Assembly (NCBI GenBank): GCA_002695185.1
Contig: NZOF01000152.1
Location: forward strand, 20,828-74,056
Reading direction: 5' to 3'
From: Erythrobacter sp.
Lineage (GTDB): Bacteria > Pseudomonadota > Alphaproteobacteria > Sphingomonadales > Sphingomonadaceae
DNA length: 53,229 bases
Under the pieces are notes generated by a model. It had not been told where the DNA came from and ran no database searches. It was given only the letters and a program-made list of their open reading frames with translations. Below, one piece after another: positions 10,129-17,973 of this stretch. The translations under genes and the position numbers were made by a program. Position 1 is the first letter of the stretch, and each line of letters opens with the position of its first letter.

Positions 10129-11075
10129 CTGTAACGCTCCACCATCAATTCGACCGCAGCGAGAAAGGTTTCGAGGTCCTTCTGCCCGCTCGGGATCGCC
10201 TTCCTTAGCGTCGTAAAACCGTGAATTATACCGGGGAATTCAAGATAGACGAGTGGTGTACCCTTCTGGACCAGATGTGCGGCATATTCGCGCCCGGAAT
10301 CGCGCAAAGGGTCAAGACCGGCGGTGCACAGAACGGTGGGCGGCGTCTCGGGACATTCGCCAGCCATCGGCGTATGGCGCGGATTGCTCGCCTCGCCGCC
10401 ATATTGTTCGGTGAACCAGCTCATGGTGGCGCGGGTCAGCAGGTACCCTTCCGCAAAATCGCGAAAGCTGGAATGCCCGGTGACATCGCTCGCCACGGGA
10501 TAGATCGGCGCCTGCAGGATGACCGGCACATCGGCCGGTTCGTTTGCCAGCTGGTTGCTGGTGACGATGGTGAGATTACCGCCGGCGCTGTCACCCGTTA
10601 CGACCAGCCCCGTGACCTTGCGGCCCAGCGCTTCGGGAGAAGTTGCGATCCAGCGTGCGGCGGCCTCGCAGTCGTCCGGCGCCGCGGGGAAGGGGTTCTC
10701 AGGCGCGAGGCGGTATTCCACCGACACCACTGGCAAATCCAGCTGGTGGGCGATCTCGGTGCAGAGCGAATTGTACACCTCGATATCGCCAATTACGAAG
10801 CCGCCTCCGTGGAGGAAGACCACGCAGGGGCCGGGATCGCGGTTTTCCTGCGCATCATACAGCCGCAGGGGAATATCGCCCGCGGGGCCGGGGCAGGTCA
10901 GATCCTTGATTACCGCCAGTTCGCGCGCAGGCGCTTCGGCCAATCCGCCCAGCGTCCGCATCTGCTTCCTGCCTTCGACCGCGCCAACCTCTTCGACACC
11001 CTTGCCGCCCATGGCTTCCACCATGGCGAGGAAGGTGCGCACATCTTCGCGCACGAATGGTTCGGTGTCGGGCAT
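10125..11075 (-). CDS. Alpha/beta hydrolase, hormone-sensitive lipase family esterase
   Basis: A 316-residue esterase of the HSL family (bacterial lipase family IV). The oxyanion motif HGGGF is at residues 89-93 and the nucleophile elbow GDSAGG at 161-166, with Ser163 catalytic. The acid and base lie in DPLRDSG and IIHGF near the C-terminus. The ATG at 11075 is chosen because AAGGAGAG stands just upstream; a start seven codons earlier would overlap that site. It is the promoter-proximal gene of a pair with rppH, joined by a four-base GTGA overlap. The natural substrate is unknown; short-chain carboxyl esters are usual for the family. Confidence 0.9.
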   Translation of the reverse strand: MPDTEPFVREDVRTFLAMVEAMGGKGVEEVGAVEGRKQMRTLGGLAEAPARELAVIKDLTCPGPAGDIPLRLYDAQENRDPGPCVVFLHGGGFVIGDIEVYNSLCTEIAHQLDLPVVSVEYRLAPENPFPAAPDDCEAAARWIATSPEALGRKVTGLVVTGDSAGGNLTIVTSNQLANEPADVPVILQAPIYPVASDVTGHSSFRDFAEGYLLTRATMSWFTEQYGGEASNPRHTPMAGECPETPPTVLCTAGLDPLRDSGREYAAHLVQKGTPLVYLEFPGIIHGFTTLRKAIPSGQKDLETFLAAVELMVERYR

Positions 11076-11245
11076 CTGTCTCTCCTTGCGTTGCAAAAAG
11101 GGACTTAGCGGCTCGGCAAAGCTTTTCCACCTGCCTTTTTCCCGCTAGCAGAGAAACTTCATTGCGAGAGCAGGGCGTGCCTCCTAGGTGGCGCTCCCGA
11201 TGACATTGCGCCCATCGTGTGGCGCGCGACAAGGAATTTGACCGG

Positions 11246-13174
11246 ATGGCAACAGCCGCCACCGCGCCGCAAGACGGCCTCCCCGCAAGCCCCGATGCCA
11301 TCGTCGTGCGTTTCGCCGGCGATTCGGGTGACGGCATGCAGCTGACTGGTGGGCAGTTCACGCTCTCCACCGCGCTTGCCGGTAATGATCTTGCCACCTT
11401 CCCCGATTTTCCGGCGGAAATTCGTGCGCCGCAGGGTACGCTGTTCGGCGTCTCGGCGTTCCAGATCAATTTCGGCAGCCGCGCGATTAACACCGCTGGC
11501 GATGCGCCTGACGTGCTGGTTGCGATGAACCCGGCGGCGCTCAAGGTGAACCTTGCTGCGCTCAAGCCCGGCGGTCTGATCATTGCCGACACAGGCGCGT
11601 TTACCAAGCGCAACCTCGACAAGGCGCATTACGAAGCCAATCCGCTGGAAGACGGCAGCCTCGCCAAATTCGACGTGCTGGCCTTCGATATCAGCGAAAA
11701 GACGATCGAGGCGGTCAAGCCTTTCGGTCTGGGCAACAAGGATGCACTGCGGTCCAAGAACATGTGGACGCTGGGCCTCGCGCTGTGGATGTTCGATCGT
11801 CCGCGCGAACCGATCCATGACTGGCTGAAGGCCAAGTTCAAGTCCAAGCCCGACATTGCTGACGCCAATATCGCCGCGCTCGATGCAGGCCACGCCTATG
11901 GCGAAACGGCGGAGCTGTCGGGGCCGGTGAAGCAGCTGAGCATGCCGCCCGTGCAGAGCGAGCCGGGGCTTTACCGCACCATCACCGGAGCTGAAGCCGT
12001 GTCGCTCGGCCTCGTCGCCGGGGCGCAGCTGGCCGAATTGCCGATGTTCTTCGGCGGTTATCCCATCACGCCCGCGTCGGCGATTCTCCACCACCTCGCG
12101 CGGTTGAAGGAATTCGGCGTCACCACCTTCCAGGCGGAAGACGAGATTGCCGCCGTTTGTGCCGCCATCGGCGCAAGCTGGGCAGGGCAGTTGGGCGTCA
12201 CCAGTTCATCCGGCCCGGGTATCGCGCTCAAGACCGAAGCCATCGGCCTCGGCATCATGACCGAACTGCCGCTGGTGATCGTGAACTCGCAGCGTGGCGG
12301 TCCTTCGACCGGCCTGCCGACCAAGACCGAGCAGAGCGATCTTTATCAGGCCGTTTACGGCCGCAATGGCGATGCGCCGATGCCGGTTATCGCCGCGCGC
12401 AGCCCGTCGGACGCCTTCGAAGTGGCGATCGAGGCCTGCCGCATCGCGGTCGAATACATGACCCCGGTGATGCTGCTGACCGATGGCTATATCGCCAATG
12501 CTGCGGAGCCGTGGAAGGTGCCTGACCCCGCCGGGTTCGAGCCGTTCCCCGCTAAGTTCCTGACAGAGCCGCGCGGCGAAGAGCTGCTGCCCTACAAGCG
12601 TGACGAAAAGGGCGCGCGTCCGTGGATCAAGCCCGGCACGCCCGGCATGATGCACCGCATCGGCGGCATCGAGAAGCACGAGGAAACGGGAAATATCGAT
12701 TATTCGCCCGACAACCATCAGCGCATGACCGACCTGCGCAAGTCGAAGGTCGAGAATATCGCCGTCCCCGATCAGGAAGTGGCGCTGGGAAAAACCACCG
12801 GTACGCTTGCCGTCGTGGGCTGGGGCAGCACCTACGGTCCGATCCATCAGGCCGTGCGCCGCAGCATCGCCAAGGGCTGTTCGGTCAGCCATATTCACGT
12901 GCGCCACATCTGGCCCATGCCAAAGAACCTCGGCGACCTGCTCAAGAGCTTCGACAAGGTGCTGGTGCCGGAAATGAATACTGGCCAGTTCAAGACCGTG
13001 CTTCGCGACCAGTTCCTCGTCGATGCGCAACCGCTCACCAAGACCAGCGGCCAGCCGTTCCAGATCGCCGAGCTGGAGCGCGAGATCGCGAAGTATTTCG
13101 ACGGTATCGATGGCAATGAAGGCGGGCAGGTTCCGGCTAATGCCCAGCAGCTGCCGAGCACAGAGGTCGATTGA
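11246..13174 (+). CDS. korA: 2-oxoacid:ferredoxin oxidoreductase, fused gamma-alpha subunit
   Basis: A 642-residue subunit of a CoA-acylating 2-oxoacid:acceptor oxidoreductase, probably acting on 2-oxoglutarate and reducing ferredoxin. The gamma domain (about 16-200) starts with FAGDSGDGMQLTGG. The pyrimidine-binding alpha domain starts near 250 with GGYPITPAS, contains SGPG and continues to about 620. The ATG at 11246 is chosen over a GTG nine codons earlier because AAGGAA stands at proper spacing. The beta subunit follows, separated by a small unknown gene. No ferredoxin-like delta subunit is present, as in two-subunit KorAB types. Choice of 2-oxoglutarate over pyruvate is by resemblance. 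Confidence 0.92.
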   Translation: MATAATAPQDGLPASPDAIVVRFAGDSGDGMQLTGGQFTLSTALAGNDLATFPDFPAEIRAPQGTLFGVSAFQINFGSRAINTAGDAPDVLVAMNPAALKVNLAALKPGGLIIADTGAFTKRNLDKAHYEANPLEDGSLAKFDVLAFDISEKTIEAVKPFGLGNKDALRSKNMWTLGLALWMFDRPREPIHDWLKAKFKSKPDIADANIAALDAGHAYGETAELSGPVKQLSMPPVQSEPGLYRTITGAEAVSLGLVAGAQLAELPMFFGGYPITPASAILHHLARLKEFGVTTFQAEDEIAAVCAAIGASWAGQLGVTSSSGPGIALKTEAIGLGIMTELPLVIVNSQRGGPSTGLPTKTEQSDLYQAVYGRNGDAPMPVIAARSPSDAFEVAIEACRIAVEYMTPVMLLTDGYIANAAEPWKVPDPAGFEPFPAKFLTEPRGEELLPYKRDEKGARPWIKPGTPGMMHRIGGIEKHEETGNIDYSPDNHQRMTDLRKSKVENIAVPDQEVALGKTTGTLAVVGWGSTYGPIHQAVRRSIAKGCSVSHIHVRHIWPMPKNLGDLLKSFDKVLVPEMNTGQFKTVLRDQFLVDAQPLTKTSGQPFQIAELEREIAKYFDGIDGNEGGQVPANAQQLPSTEVD

Positions 13175-13182
13175 AAGTGTCC

Positions 13183-13527
13183 ATGACGGAGCAGAACGTA
13201 TTTGAATCCGTGAGATCGCTCTGGTCCGATCCGATGGACATCTCGGATGCGAAGGTAGTTGGTGAATCAGGCTTCAGTGCACCTCAATTGTTCGAGAGAC
13301 AGGAAATGGCTTTTGAGTGCGCAGGCATGACAGGCTTGCTCGCAGCTGCAGTTTGGCCGTTTCATCAGGCTCTCGGTGAATTAGCTGAGCGCGCGCACAG
13401 GTCTGGAAAGGCGGAAGTGTCTCCAGGCGAAGTGGAATTTGGCGAATTTAGAATTAGATTGGTTGAGGCCTTGGCGGACGAAAGCTGGCAAGCCGAAAAG
13501 GCAATATGGGAACGATTGGCATCATGA
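13183..13527 (+). CDS. Small protein of unknown function inside the kor operon
   Basis: A 114-residue protein that I do not recognise (118 residues if translation starts at the TTG overlapping the korA stop; a GTG at 13177 is another option and has a better-spaced GAGG). It has no signal peptide or clear membrane helix. The sequence is acidic and predicted to be mostly helical, with AFECAGMTGLLAAAVW in the middle and a C-terminal stretch rich in Glu, Trp and Ala. Its TGA stop overlaps the korB ATG (ATGA), so it is built into the operon. Its last third is clearly richer in A+T than korA or korB, which suggests separate origin. The tight coupling argues it is a real gene. Confidence 0.7.
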   Translation: MTEQNVFESVRSLWSDPMDISDAKVVGESGFSAPQLFERQEMAFECAGMTGLLAAAVWPFHQALGELAERAHRSGKAEVSPGEVEFGEFRIRLVEALADESWQAEKAIWERLAS

Positions 13528-14558
13528 ACGCACCCGTTAAGATCGAAACCACGCTGAAGGATTGGGAAACCGATCAGGAAGTTCGCTGGTGCCCGGGTTG
13601 CGGGGACTATGCCATTCTCAAGGCCGTTCAGCGCACGCTGCCGCAACTGGGCTGCGATCCGGCGAAGACCGTGTTCATTTCCGGCATCGGCTGTTCGAGC
13701 CGCTTTCCCTATTACATGGAAACATACGGCTTCCACACGATCCACGGCCGTGCGCCTGCGTTCGCTACCGGGGCTAAGCTGGCCAATCCCGAACTCGACG
13801 TGTGGCTGGTGACCGGTGACGGCGATGGCCTCTCCATCGGCGGCAACCATTTGATGCATGTCCTGCGCCGCAATGTGAACATGCAGATCATGCTGTTCAA
13901 CAACGAGATCTACGGCCTTACCAAGGGTCAGGCATCGCCGACCAGCCGCGAAGGCACCAAATCGCCTTCGACCCCCATCGGCAGCTACGATCACCCGGCA
14001 CGCCCGGCAGCGTTTGCGCTGGGCGCGGGCGCACGCTTCGTCGGCCGCGGCTTCGACGTATCGAAGAACCTGCCCGAAGTGCTGAAGGCCGCCCATGCGC
14101 ACAAGGGCGCGGCGTTCATCGAGATTTTCCAGAACTGCATCGTCTACAACAAGGACGTGTTCGACGATTTCGCTGCGCCCAAGGGTGCGGAAGATCGCCA
14201 GCTCTGGCTCGAAAATGGCAAGCCGATGCTGTTCGCCAAGGACAGCAAGGGTATCACGCTCAACCGCGACACACTGAGCCTCGAAGTCGTCGATGTGGTC
14301 GATGGCGATTGGGAAGCAGCGGGCGTCATCGTTCACGATGTCACCAACCGGTCGATCGCGCATATGCTGGTCGAAATGCCCTTCGGTCCGTTCCCGATGG
14401 CGCTGGGTGTCCTTTACGACGATCCGACGCCGACCTTCGAGGATGCGGTCATTCAGGAACGCAAGATGGCCAGCGAAGGCAAGGAAGCCAATCTCGCCAA
14501 GCTGCTCGGCAAGGGGCAGACCTGGACGGTCAGCGGGACGGCGCAGGACCCGATCTAG
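13524..14558 (+). CDS. korB: 2-oxoacid:ferredoxin oxidoreductase, beta subunit
   Basis: A 344-residue subunit that carries thiamine diphosphate and an iron-sulfur cluster. The cluster cysteines include Cys23 and Cys26 in WCPGCGDY and one in ISGIGCSSR. The diphosphate/Mg site GDGDGLSIGGNH lies at about 98-110, with NNEIYGLTKGQ downstream, both typical of KorB. The ATG at 13524 overlaps the stop of the small upstream gene. An ATG six codons earlier exists but would run further into that gene. Together with KorA it would form the complete two-subunit enzyme, able to replace or supplement the 2-oxoglutarate dehydrogenase complex. Confidence 0.93.
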   Translation: MNAPVKIETTLKDWETDQEVRWCPGCGDYAILKAVQRTLPQLGCDPAKTVFISGIGCSSRFPYYMETYGFHTIHGRAPAFATGAKLANPELDVWLVTGDGDGLSIGGNHLMHVLRRNVNMQIMLFNNEIYGLTKGQASPTSREGTKSPSTPIGSYDHPARPAAFALGAGARFVGRGFDVSKNLPEVLKAAHAHKGAAFIEIFQNCIVYNKDVFDDFAAPKGAEDRQLWLENGKPMLFAKDSKGITLNRDTLSLEVVDVVDGDWEAAGVIVHDVTNRSIAHMLVEMPFGPFPMALGVLYDDPTPTFEDAVIQERKMASEGKEANLAKLLGKGQTWTVSGTAQDPI

Positions 14559-14565
14559 GACTTAT

Positions 14566-14593
14566 GGTTCGCGCCTGCGTTTCTGGCGCGAAC
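14566..14593. terminator. Perfect hairpin after korB, possible terminator
   Basis: A perfect ten-base-pair stem, GGTTCGCGCC against GGCGCGAACC with a nine-base loop, starts eight bases after the korB stop. No T-run follows on either strand, so it may be a weak or Rho-assisted terminator or an mRNA-stabilising 3' hairpin. Confidence 0.55.
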
Positions 14594-14730
14594 CAAAAAG
14601 CTTTCCTACATTTCCACCGCGCGTTACCCCCGCGGGACTATGAATCTGCCCGCACCTTTTTCTGTACCGAATGCTCGCCAGGGCAGGGTTATTGTCGCTC
14701 TATCGGGCAAGACGGTTTGCAGTCCCAGGA

Positions 14731-14759
14731 CTGTGTCAACTGTGTCAACTGTGTCAACT
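14731..14759. repeat. Three tandem copies of a 9-base unit
   Basis: The unit CTGTGTCAA occurs three times in direct succession and is followed by CT. It lies in the 235-base gap between korB and the next gene, 35 bases before that gene's start. Its role is unknown. Apart from this repeat and the hairpin after korB, I see nothing in the gap. Confidence 0.85.
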
Positions 14760-14793
14760 TGGCTCAGGAAAACCTCTGCGAATCTGAACGCCG

Positions 14794-15759
14794 ATGGATA
14801 ATCTGACGCACAGCCTCGTAGGGGCCATACTCGGCCAGGCAGGGCTCAAGAAGAAAACCGGGCTCGCGATGCCGGCGCTGATTATCGGCGCGAATCTGCC
14901 CGATGTGGATGCGACATGCTTTTTCTGGCTCGACGGGGTGGAGCATCTTGGCTTCCGTCGGGGCATCACGCATGGGCCCCCGGCCATGGTGGTGCTGCCG
15001 CTGATCCTTGCCGGGCTGCTCTGGGGTTTCGATCGCTGGCAGGCGAGGCGGGGCAAGCGGCCGGAGGCGCGGCGGCCGGTAAGCTTCACGTGGCTCTATC
15101 TCCTCAGCCTGCTTGGCTGCCTGACCCACCCGGCGTTCGACTGGCTGAATTCCTATGGCATTCGCCTGCTCGAACCGTTCAGCCACCGCTGGTTCTACGG
15201 CGATACGCTGTTCATCATCGATCTTTGGCTATGGGCGATTTTGGGCGGCGCGACGTGGCTTTCGCTCCGCCGCGAAAAGCGGGGAGGGGCGTGGACGCGG
15301 CCTGCAAGGCTGGGTTTTGGCATTGCTCTGGCCTATATCGGTGCGAACTGGCTGGTGACGCGCGATGTCGAGCGGATGGATTCCCTCAACATGGCGGTCA
15401 GCGAGACCATTGCCGCGCCGGTCGCCTTCGATCCCCGCGCGCGCGATGTCATCTTCGTCAACGGTGACGGGCGGCATGGCGTCATCCCCGGATTTCGCAA
15501 GCAGGCGACGGGGAAGGTGGAATATCTCGGAGACGCCTATCTCCCATCCTGCGATCTGCAGGATGCGGCGCGGGGCGATCCGCAGGTCGGGGCCTTCCTG
15601 TTCTGGTCGCGGGCGCCATTCGTGGAAAGACGCGATGGGGGCGAACTCTGGCTCCGTGATGCGCGCTTCGTCGATCCTCGCGCGGGTGACCGGTTCTCGG
15701 TGCGTTTGCCACCGAACACTTGCACCGAATTTTTCGCTAGTGCTGACCCGGACCGCTAG
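14794..15759 (+). CDS. Membrane-bound metal-dependent hydrolase (DUF457/YdjM type)
   Basis: A 321-residue protein of the family of membrane-associated putative metal-dependent hydrolases (DUF457, E. coli YdjM). Conserved metal-ligand candidates are visible: His6 in NLTHS, Asp37 and Asp39 in LPDVDA, His60 in GITHGP, and His112 and Asp116 in THPAFDW. Hydrophobic helices lie at about 63-80, 98-112, 143-158 and 175-190. The C-terminal 120 residues are soluble and less conserved. No strong ribosome-binding site precedes the ATG. Its 3' end overlaps that of the convergent PAP2 gene by 23 bases. The physiological role of the family is not established. Confidence 0.85.
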   Translation: MDNLTHSLVGAILGQAGLKKKTGLAMPALIIGANLPDVDATCFFWLDGVEHLGFRRGITHGPPAMVVLPLILAGLLWGFDRWQARRGKRPEARRPVSFTWLYLLSLLGCLTHPAFDWLNSYGIRLLEPFSHRWFYGDTLFIIDLWLWAILGGATWLSLRREKRGGAWTRPARLGFGIALAYIGANWLVTRDVERMDSLNMAVSETIAAPVAFDPRARDVIFVNGDGRHGVIPGFRKQATGKVEYLGDAYLPSCDLQDAARGDPQVGAFLFWSRAPFVERRDGGELWLRDARFVDPRAGDRFSVRLPPNTCTEFFASADPDR

Positions 15760-16495
15760 CCTTGTTCGCCTGACGATCGGCAGCAACCTTTGCCGGCGCA
15801 TAGAGCAGCGCCGCTGCGAGAAAAGCCCAGCCGGCACCGCCCAGCCAGCCGGCCACCACATCGCTCGGGAAATGCACGCCGAGCATCACGCGGCTCCAGG
15901 CGACCATGGCGGAGAGGAAGATCGCGAAGCCGATAACCGTATAGCGGACGGGCTGCCGCTGCGAGAGCGCGGCAAAGGCCAGCGCCATGCCGATGTAGAC
16001 GACCGCAGCGGAAAAGCTGTGGCCGGAGGGAAAGCTCTCCCCGCCCGCTTCGGTCAGATGCGGCACGATCTGCGGACGATCGCGGCCGACCAGCAGCTTG
16101 AGGCCGGTGTTGGCGAGCCAGCCCGTTACGACCGTCGCCGCATAGAGGAAGGCCTCGCGGCGCAGCTTGAGGAAGAGGAGGGCGACCACAGCCGCGAGCG
16201 CGAAGAGATTACGCAGGAAGACACCGCCCAGCGCGGTCACATCGCGGACGCTCTCGCGCACAATTTCTGGTCCGCGCGGCCCCAGCGCGTCGCCTTTACG
16301 GAAAGACACAATACCCCGTTCGTCGAAGGACGTGGTGAGGCCGTGGGTAACGGCGTAGACCATGATGGCGAAGCCGATCCAGCAGATGGCCGCTGCGACC
16401 AGTGCTTTCCGGCGGTCGATCGTGAAGCCCCGGCGGGGCAGCACTATAGGTTCGGCGGGCAAGGGGGCGTCGGTCTGCGCGCGGGTCTCGGTCAT
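15737..16495 (-). CDS. PAP2-family phosphatase (membrane)
   Basis: A 252-residue integral membrane phosphatase of the PAP2 superfamily, which dephosphorylates lipid phosphates such as phosphatidate or undecaprenyl diphosphate. The three signature motifs are complete: C1 with Lys133, Arg140 and Pro141; C2 PSGH at 156-159; and C3 SRVMLGVHFPSD from Ser201 with His208. About six helices can be drawn. The ATG at 16495 is preferred; a GTG five codons upstream would overlap the promoter region. The gene diverges from the photolyase gene with 41 bases between the starts, and its own start lies nine bases after a near-consensus EcfG -10 element. Substrate is unknown. Confidence 0.9.
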   Translation of the reverse strand: MTETRAQTDAPLPAEPIVLPRRGFTIDRRKALVAAAICWIGFAIMVYAVTHGLTTSFDERGIVSFRKGDALGPRGPEIVRESVRDVTALGGVFLRNLFALAAVVALLFLKLRREAFLYAATVVTGWLANTGLKLLVGRDRPQIVPHLTEAGGESFPSGHSFSAAVVYIGMALAFAALSQRQPVRYTVIGFAIFLSAMVAWSRVMLGVHFPSDVVAGWLGGAGWAFLAAALLYAPAKVAADRQANKASGPGQH

Positions 16496-16502
16496 GAGAT
16501 GT

Positions 16503-16530
16503 GGAACCACCCCGCGGGCGCTTCCGTTCC
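16503..16530 (+). promoter_or_regulatory. EcfG-type (general stress) promoter of the photolyase gene, overlapped by a mirror site
   Basis: GGAAC at 16503-16507 and CGTT at 16525-16528 are separated by 17 bases. This is the consensus known for alphaproteobacterial EcfG sigma factors. The photolyase ATG lies eight bases after CGTT, so the mRNA would be nearly leaderless. On the opposite strand GGAAC (16530-16526) and GGTT (16508-16505) are also 17 bases apart and point at the PAP2 gene with the same geometry. The plus-strand call is strong; the minus-strand one has a mismatch in the -10 element. Confidence 0.7.
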
Positions 16531-16536
16531 GCTGTC

Positions 16537-17931
16537 ATGAGTTCACCCCAGATAGTATGGTTGCGGCGCGACCTTCGCATGGCCGATCAGCCCGCCTTGC
16601 ATGCCGCAGCACAGGTCGGCCCCGTCATCCCTGTCTTCGTTCTCGACGAAGACCGCGGGGGAGATCACGCCATCGGCGCCGCATCCAAGGTCTGGCTGCA
16701 CTATTCGCTCCAGAGCCTGGCCAAGTCCTACGGCAGCCGCCATTCGCGGATTATCCTGCGCAAGGGCGATGCACCGCAGGTGCTCGCGGCAATAGCCGAT
16801 CAAACCGGCGCGTCCTGCATCCATGCGATGCGGCATTACGAACCGTGGTGGAAGGAAGCCGAGGACGAACTGCGAGATGCCTTGGGCGATGACCGTAAGC
16901 TAAGCCTGTATGATGGAAACTACCTGTTGCCGCCCGGCTCGGTGATCACCGGTTCCGGCGACCCTTACAAGATTTATACGCCGTTTTCGAAATCCATGCT
17001 GGAAGTGATGCCGCCGCGCGACACGCTGGGTAAACCGGAAACGCTTTCGTCGCCCGACAGCTGGCCCGAAAGCGACAATCTCGAAGACTGGGACCTGCTG
17101 CCGACCAAGCCCGACTGGGCGGGGGGCATCCGCGACTTCTGGGAGTTCGGCGAAGAAGCCGCGCATGATCGTCTCGACTGGTGGACTGATGAAGTCGCCG
17201 ATTACGATGAGGGTCGCAACCTGCCGTCGCAAGACATTACCTCGCGTTTGTCTCCCCATCTGCACTGGGGCGAGATCAGCCCCGCTCAGGTCTGGCACAA
17301 GCTGAAGGACAAGCGCAGCGATGGCTGGAAGACCTTTGCCAAGGAGGTCATCTGGCGCGATTATGCGCAGAATGTGATCGATCAGTTTCCTGACTATCCT
17401 CGGGAAAGCTATCGCGATTACGACGAACGAACGCTCTGGAGAAATCCCGAGGCCGGTCATCTGATTGAAGAAGATCTGCAATGCTGGCAGAGGGGCATGA
17501 CAGGATACCCGATCGTCGATGCCGGTATGCGTCAGTTGTGGCAGACGGGCTGGATACACAACCGCGTCCGCATGATCTGCGCCAGCTTTCTCGTGAAGCA
17601 TCTGCTGATCGACTGGCGGTATGGTGAGCAGTGGTACTGGGACTGCCTCGTCGATGCCGATTACGGTAACAATGGTGTCAATTGGCAATGGATTTCGGGC
17701 ACCGGGGTGGACAGCAACATGTTCAGCCGCATCATGGCTCCGCTCTCGCAAAGCGAGAAGTTCGATGCGGCGGGCTATATCCGCGAGTATGTTCCCGATC
17801 TGGCCGACTTGGATGATAGCTTTATCCACGATCCGCCCGATGACATGCGGGGCGACTATCCCCCCAAGATGATCGCCCATAAGGAGGCACGAGAACGGGC
17901 GCTGCAGGCATACCGGGAAAGCAAGACGTAG
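16537..17931 (+). CDS. phrB: Deoxyribodipyrimidine photolyase
   Basis: A 464-residue class I-type DNA photolyase that repairs cyclobutane pyrimidine dimers with blue or near-UV light. The N-terminal Rossmann-like antenna domain starts with IVWLRRDLRMADQPAL. The FAD-binding C-terminal domain contains RLSPHLHWGEISP, the family signature region WIHNRVRMICASFLVKHLLIDW, and GNNGVNWQWISGTGVDS. The ATG at 16537 is chosen because it begins the conserved antenna domain; the longer open frame crosses a promoter. A perfect EcfG promoter lies immediately upstream, which fits stress- or light-linked expression. Downstream genes for cyclopropane synthase and GST run in the same direction. Confidence 0.95.
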   Translation: MSSPQIVWLRRDLRMADQPALHAAAQVGPVIPVFVLDEDRGGDHAIGAASKVWLHYSLQSLAKSYGSRHSRIILRKGDAPQVLAAIADQTGASCIHAMRHYEPWWKEAEDELRDALGDDRKLSLYDGNYLLPPGSVITGSGDPYKIYTPFSKSMLEVMPPRDTLGKPETLSSPDSWPESDNLEDWDLLPTKPDWAGGIRDFWEFGEEAAHDRLDWWTDEVADYDEGRNLPSQDITSRLSPHLHWGEISPAQVWHKLKDKRSDGWKTFAKEVIWRDYAQNVIDQFPDYPRESYRDYDERTLWRNPEAGHLIEEDLQCWQRGMTGYPIVDAGMRQLWQTGWIHNRVRMICASFLVKHLLIDWRYGEQWYWDCLVDADYGNNGVNWQWISGTGVDSNMFSRIMAPLSQSEKFDAAGYIREYVPDLADLDDSFIHDPPDDMRGDYPPKMIAHKEARERALQAYRESKT

Positions 17932-17973
17932 CGGACTTGTTTCAGCCCTCATGGCGCGCCATAGGCTCGCCTT

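Noticed and set aside
14309..14806. A coding frame running through the tandem repeat after korB, with a CVN-CVN-CVN peptide
   Set aside because: It begins inside korB in another frame, has no start signal, and the peptide repeat simply reflects the DNA repeat.
15365..16540. A 391-residue open frame on the plus strand across the PAP2 gene
   Set aside because: It crosses two convergent genes with complete family motifs; the open frame comes from high G+C.
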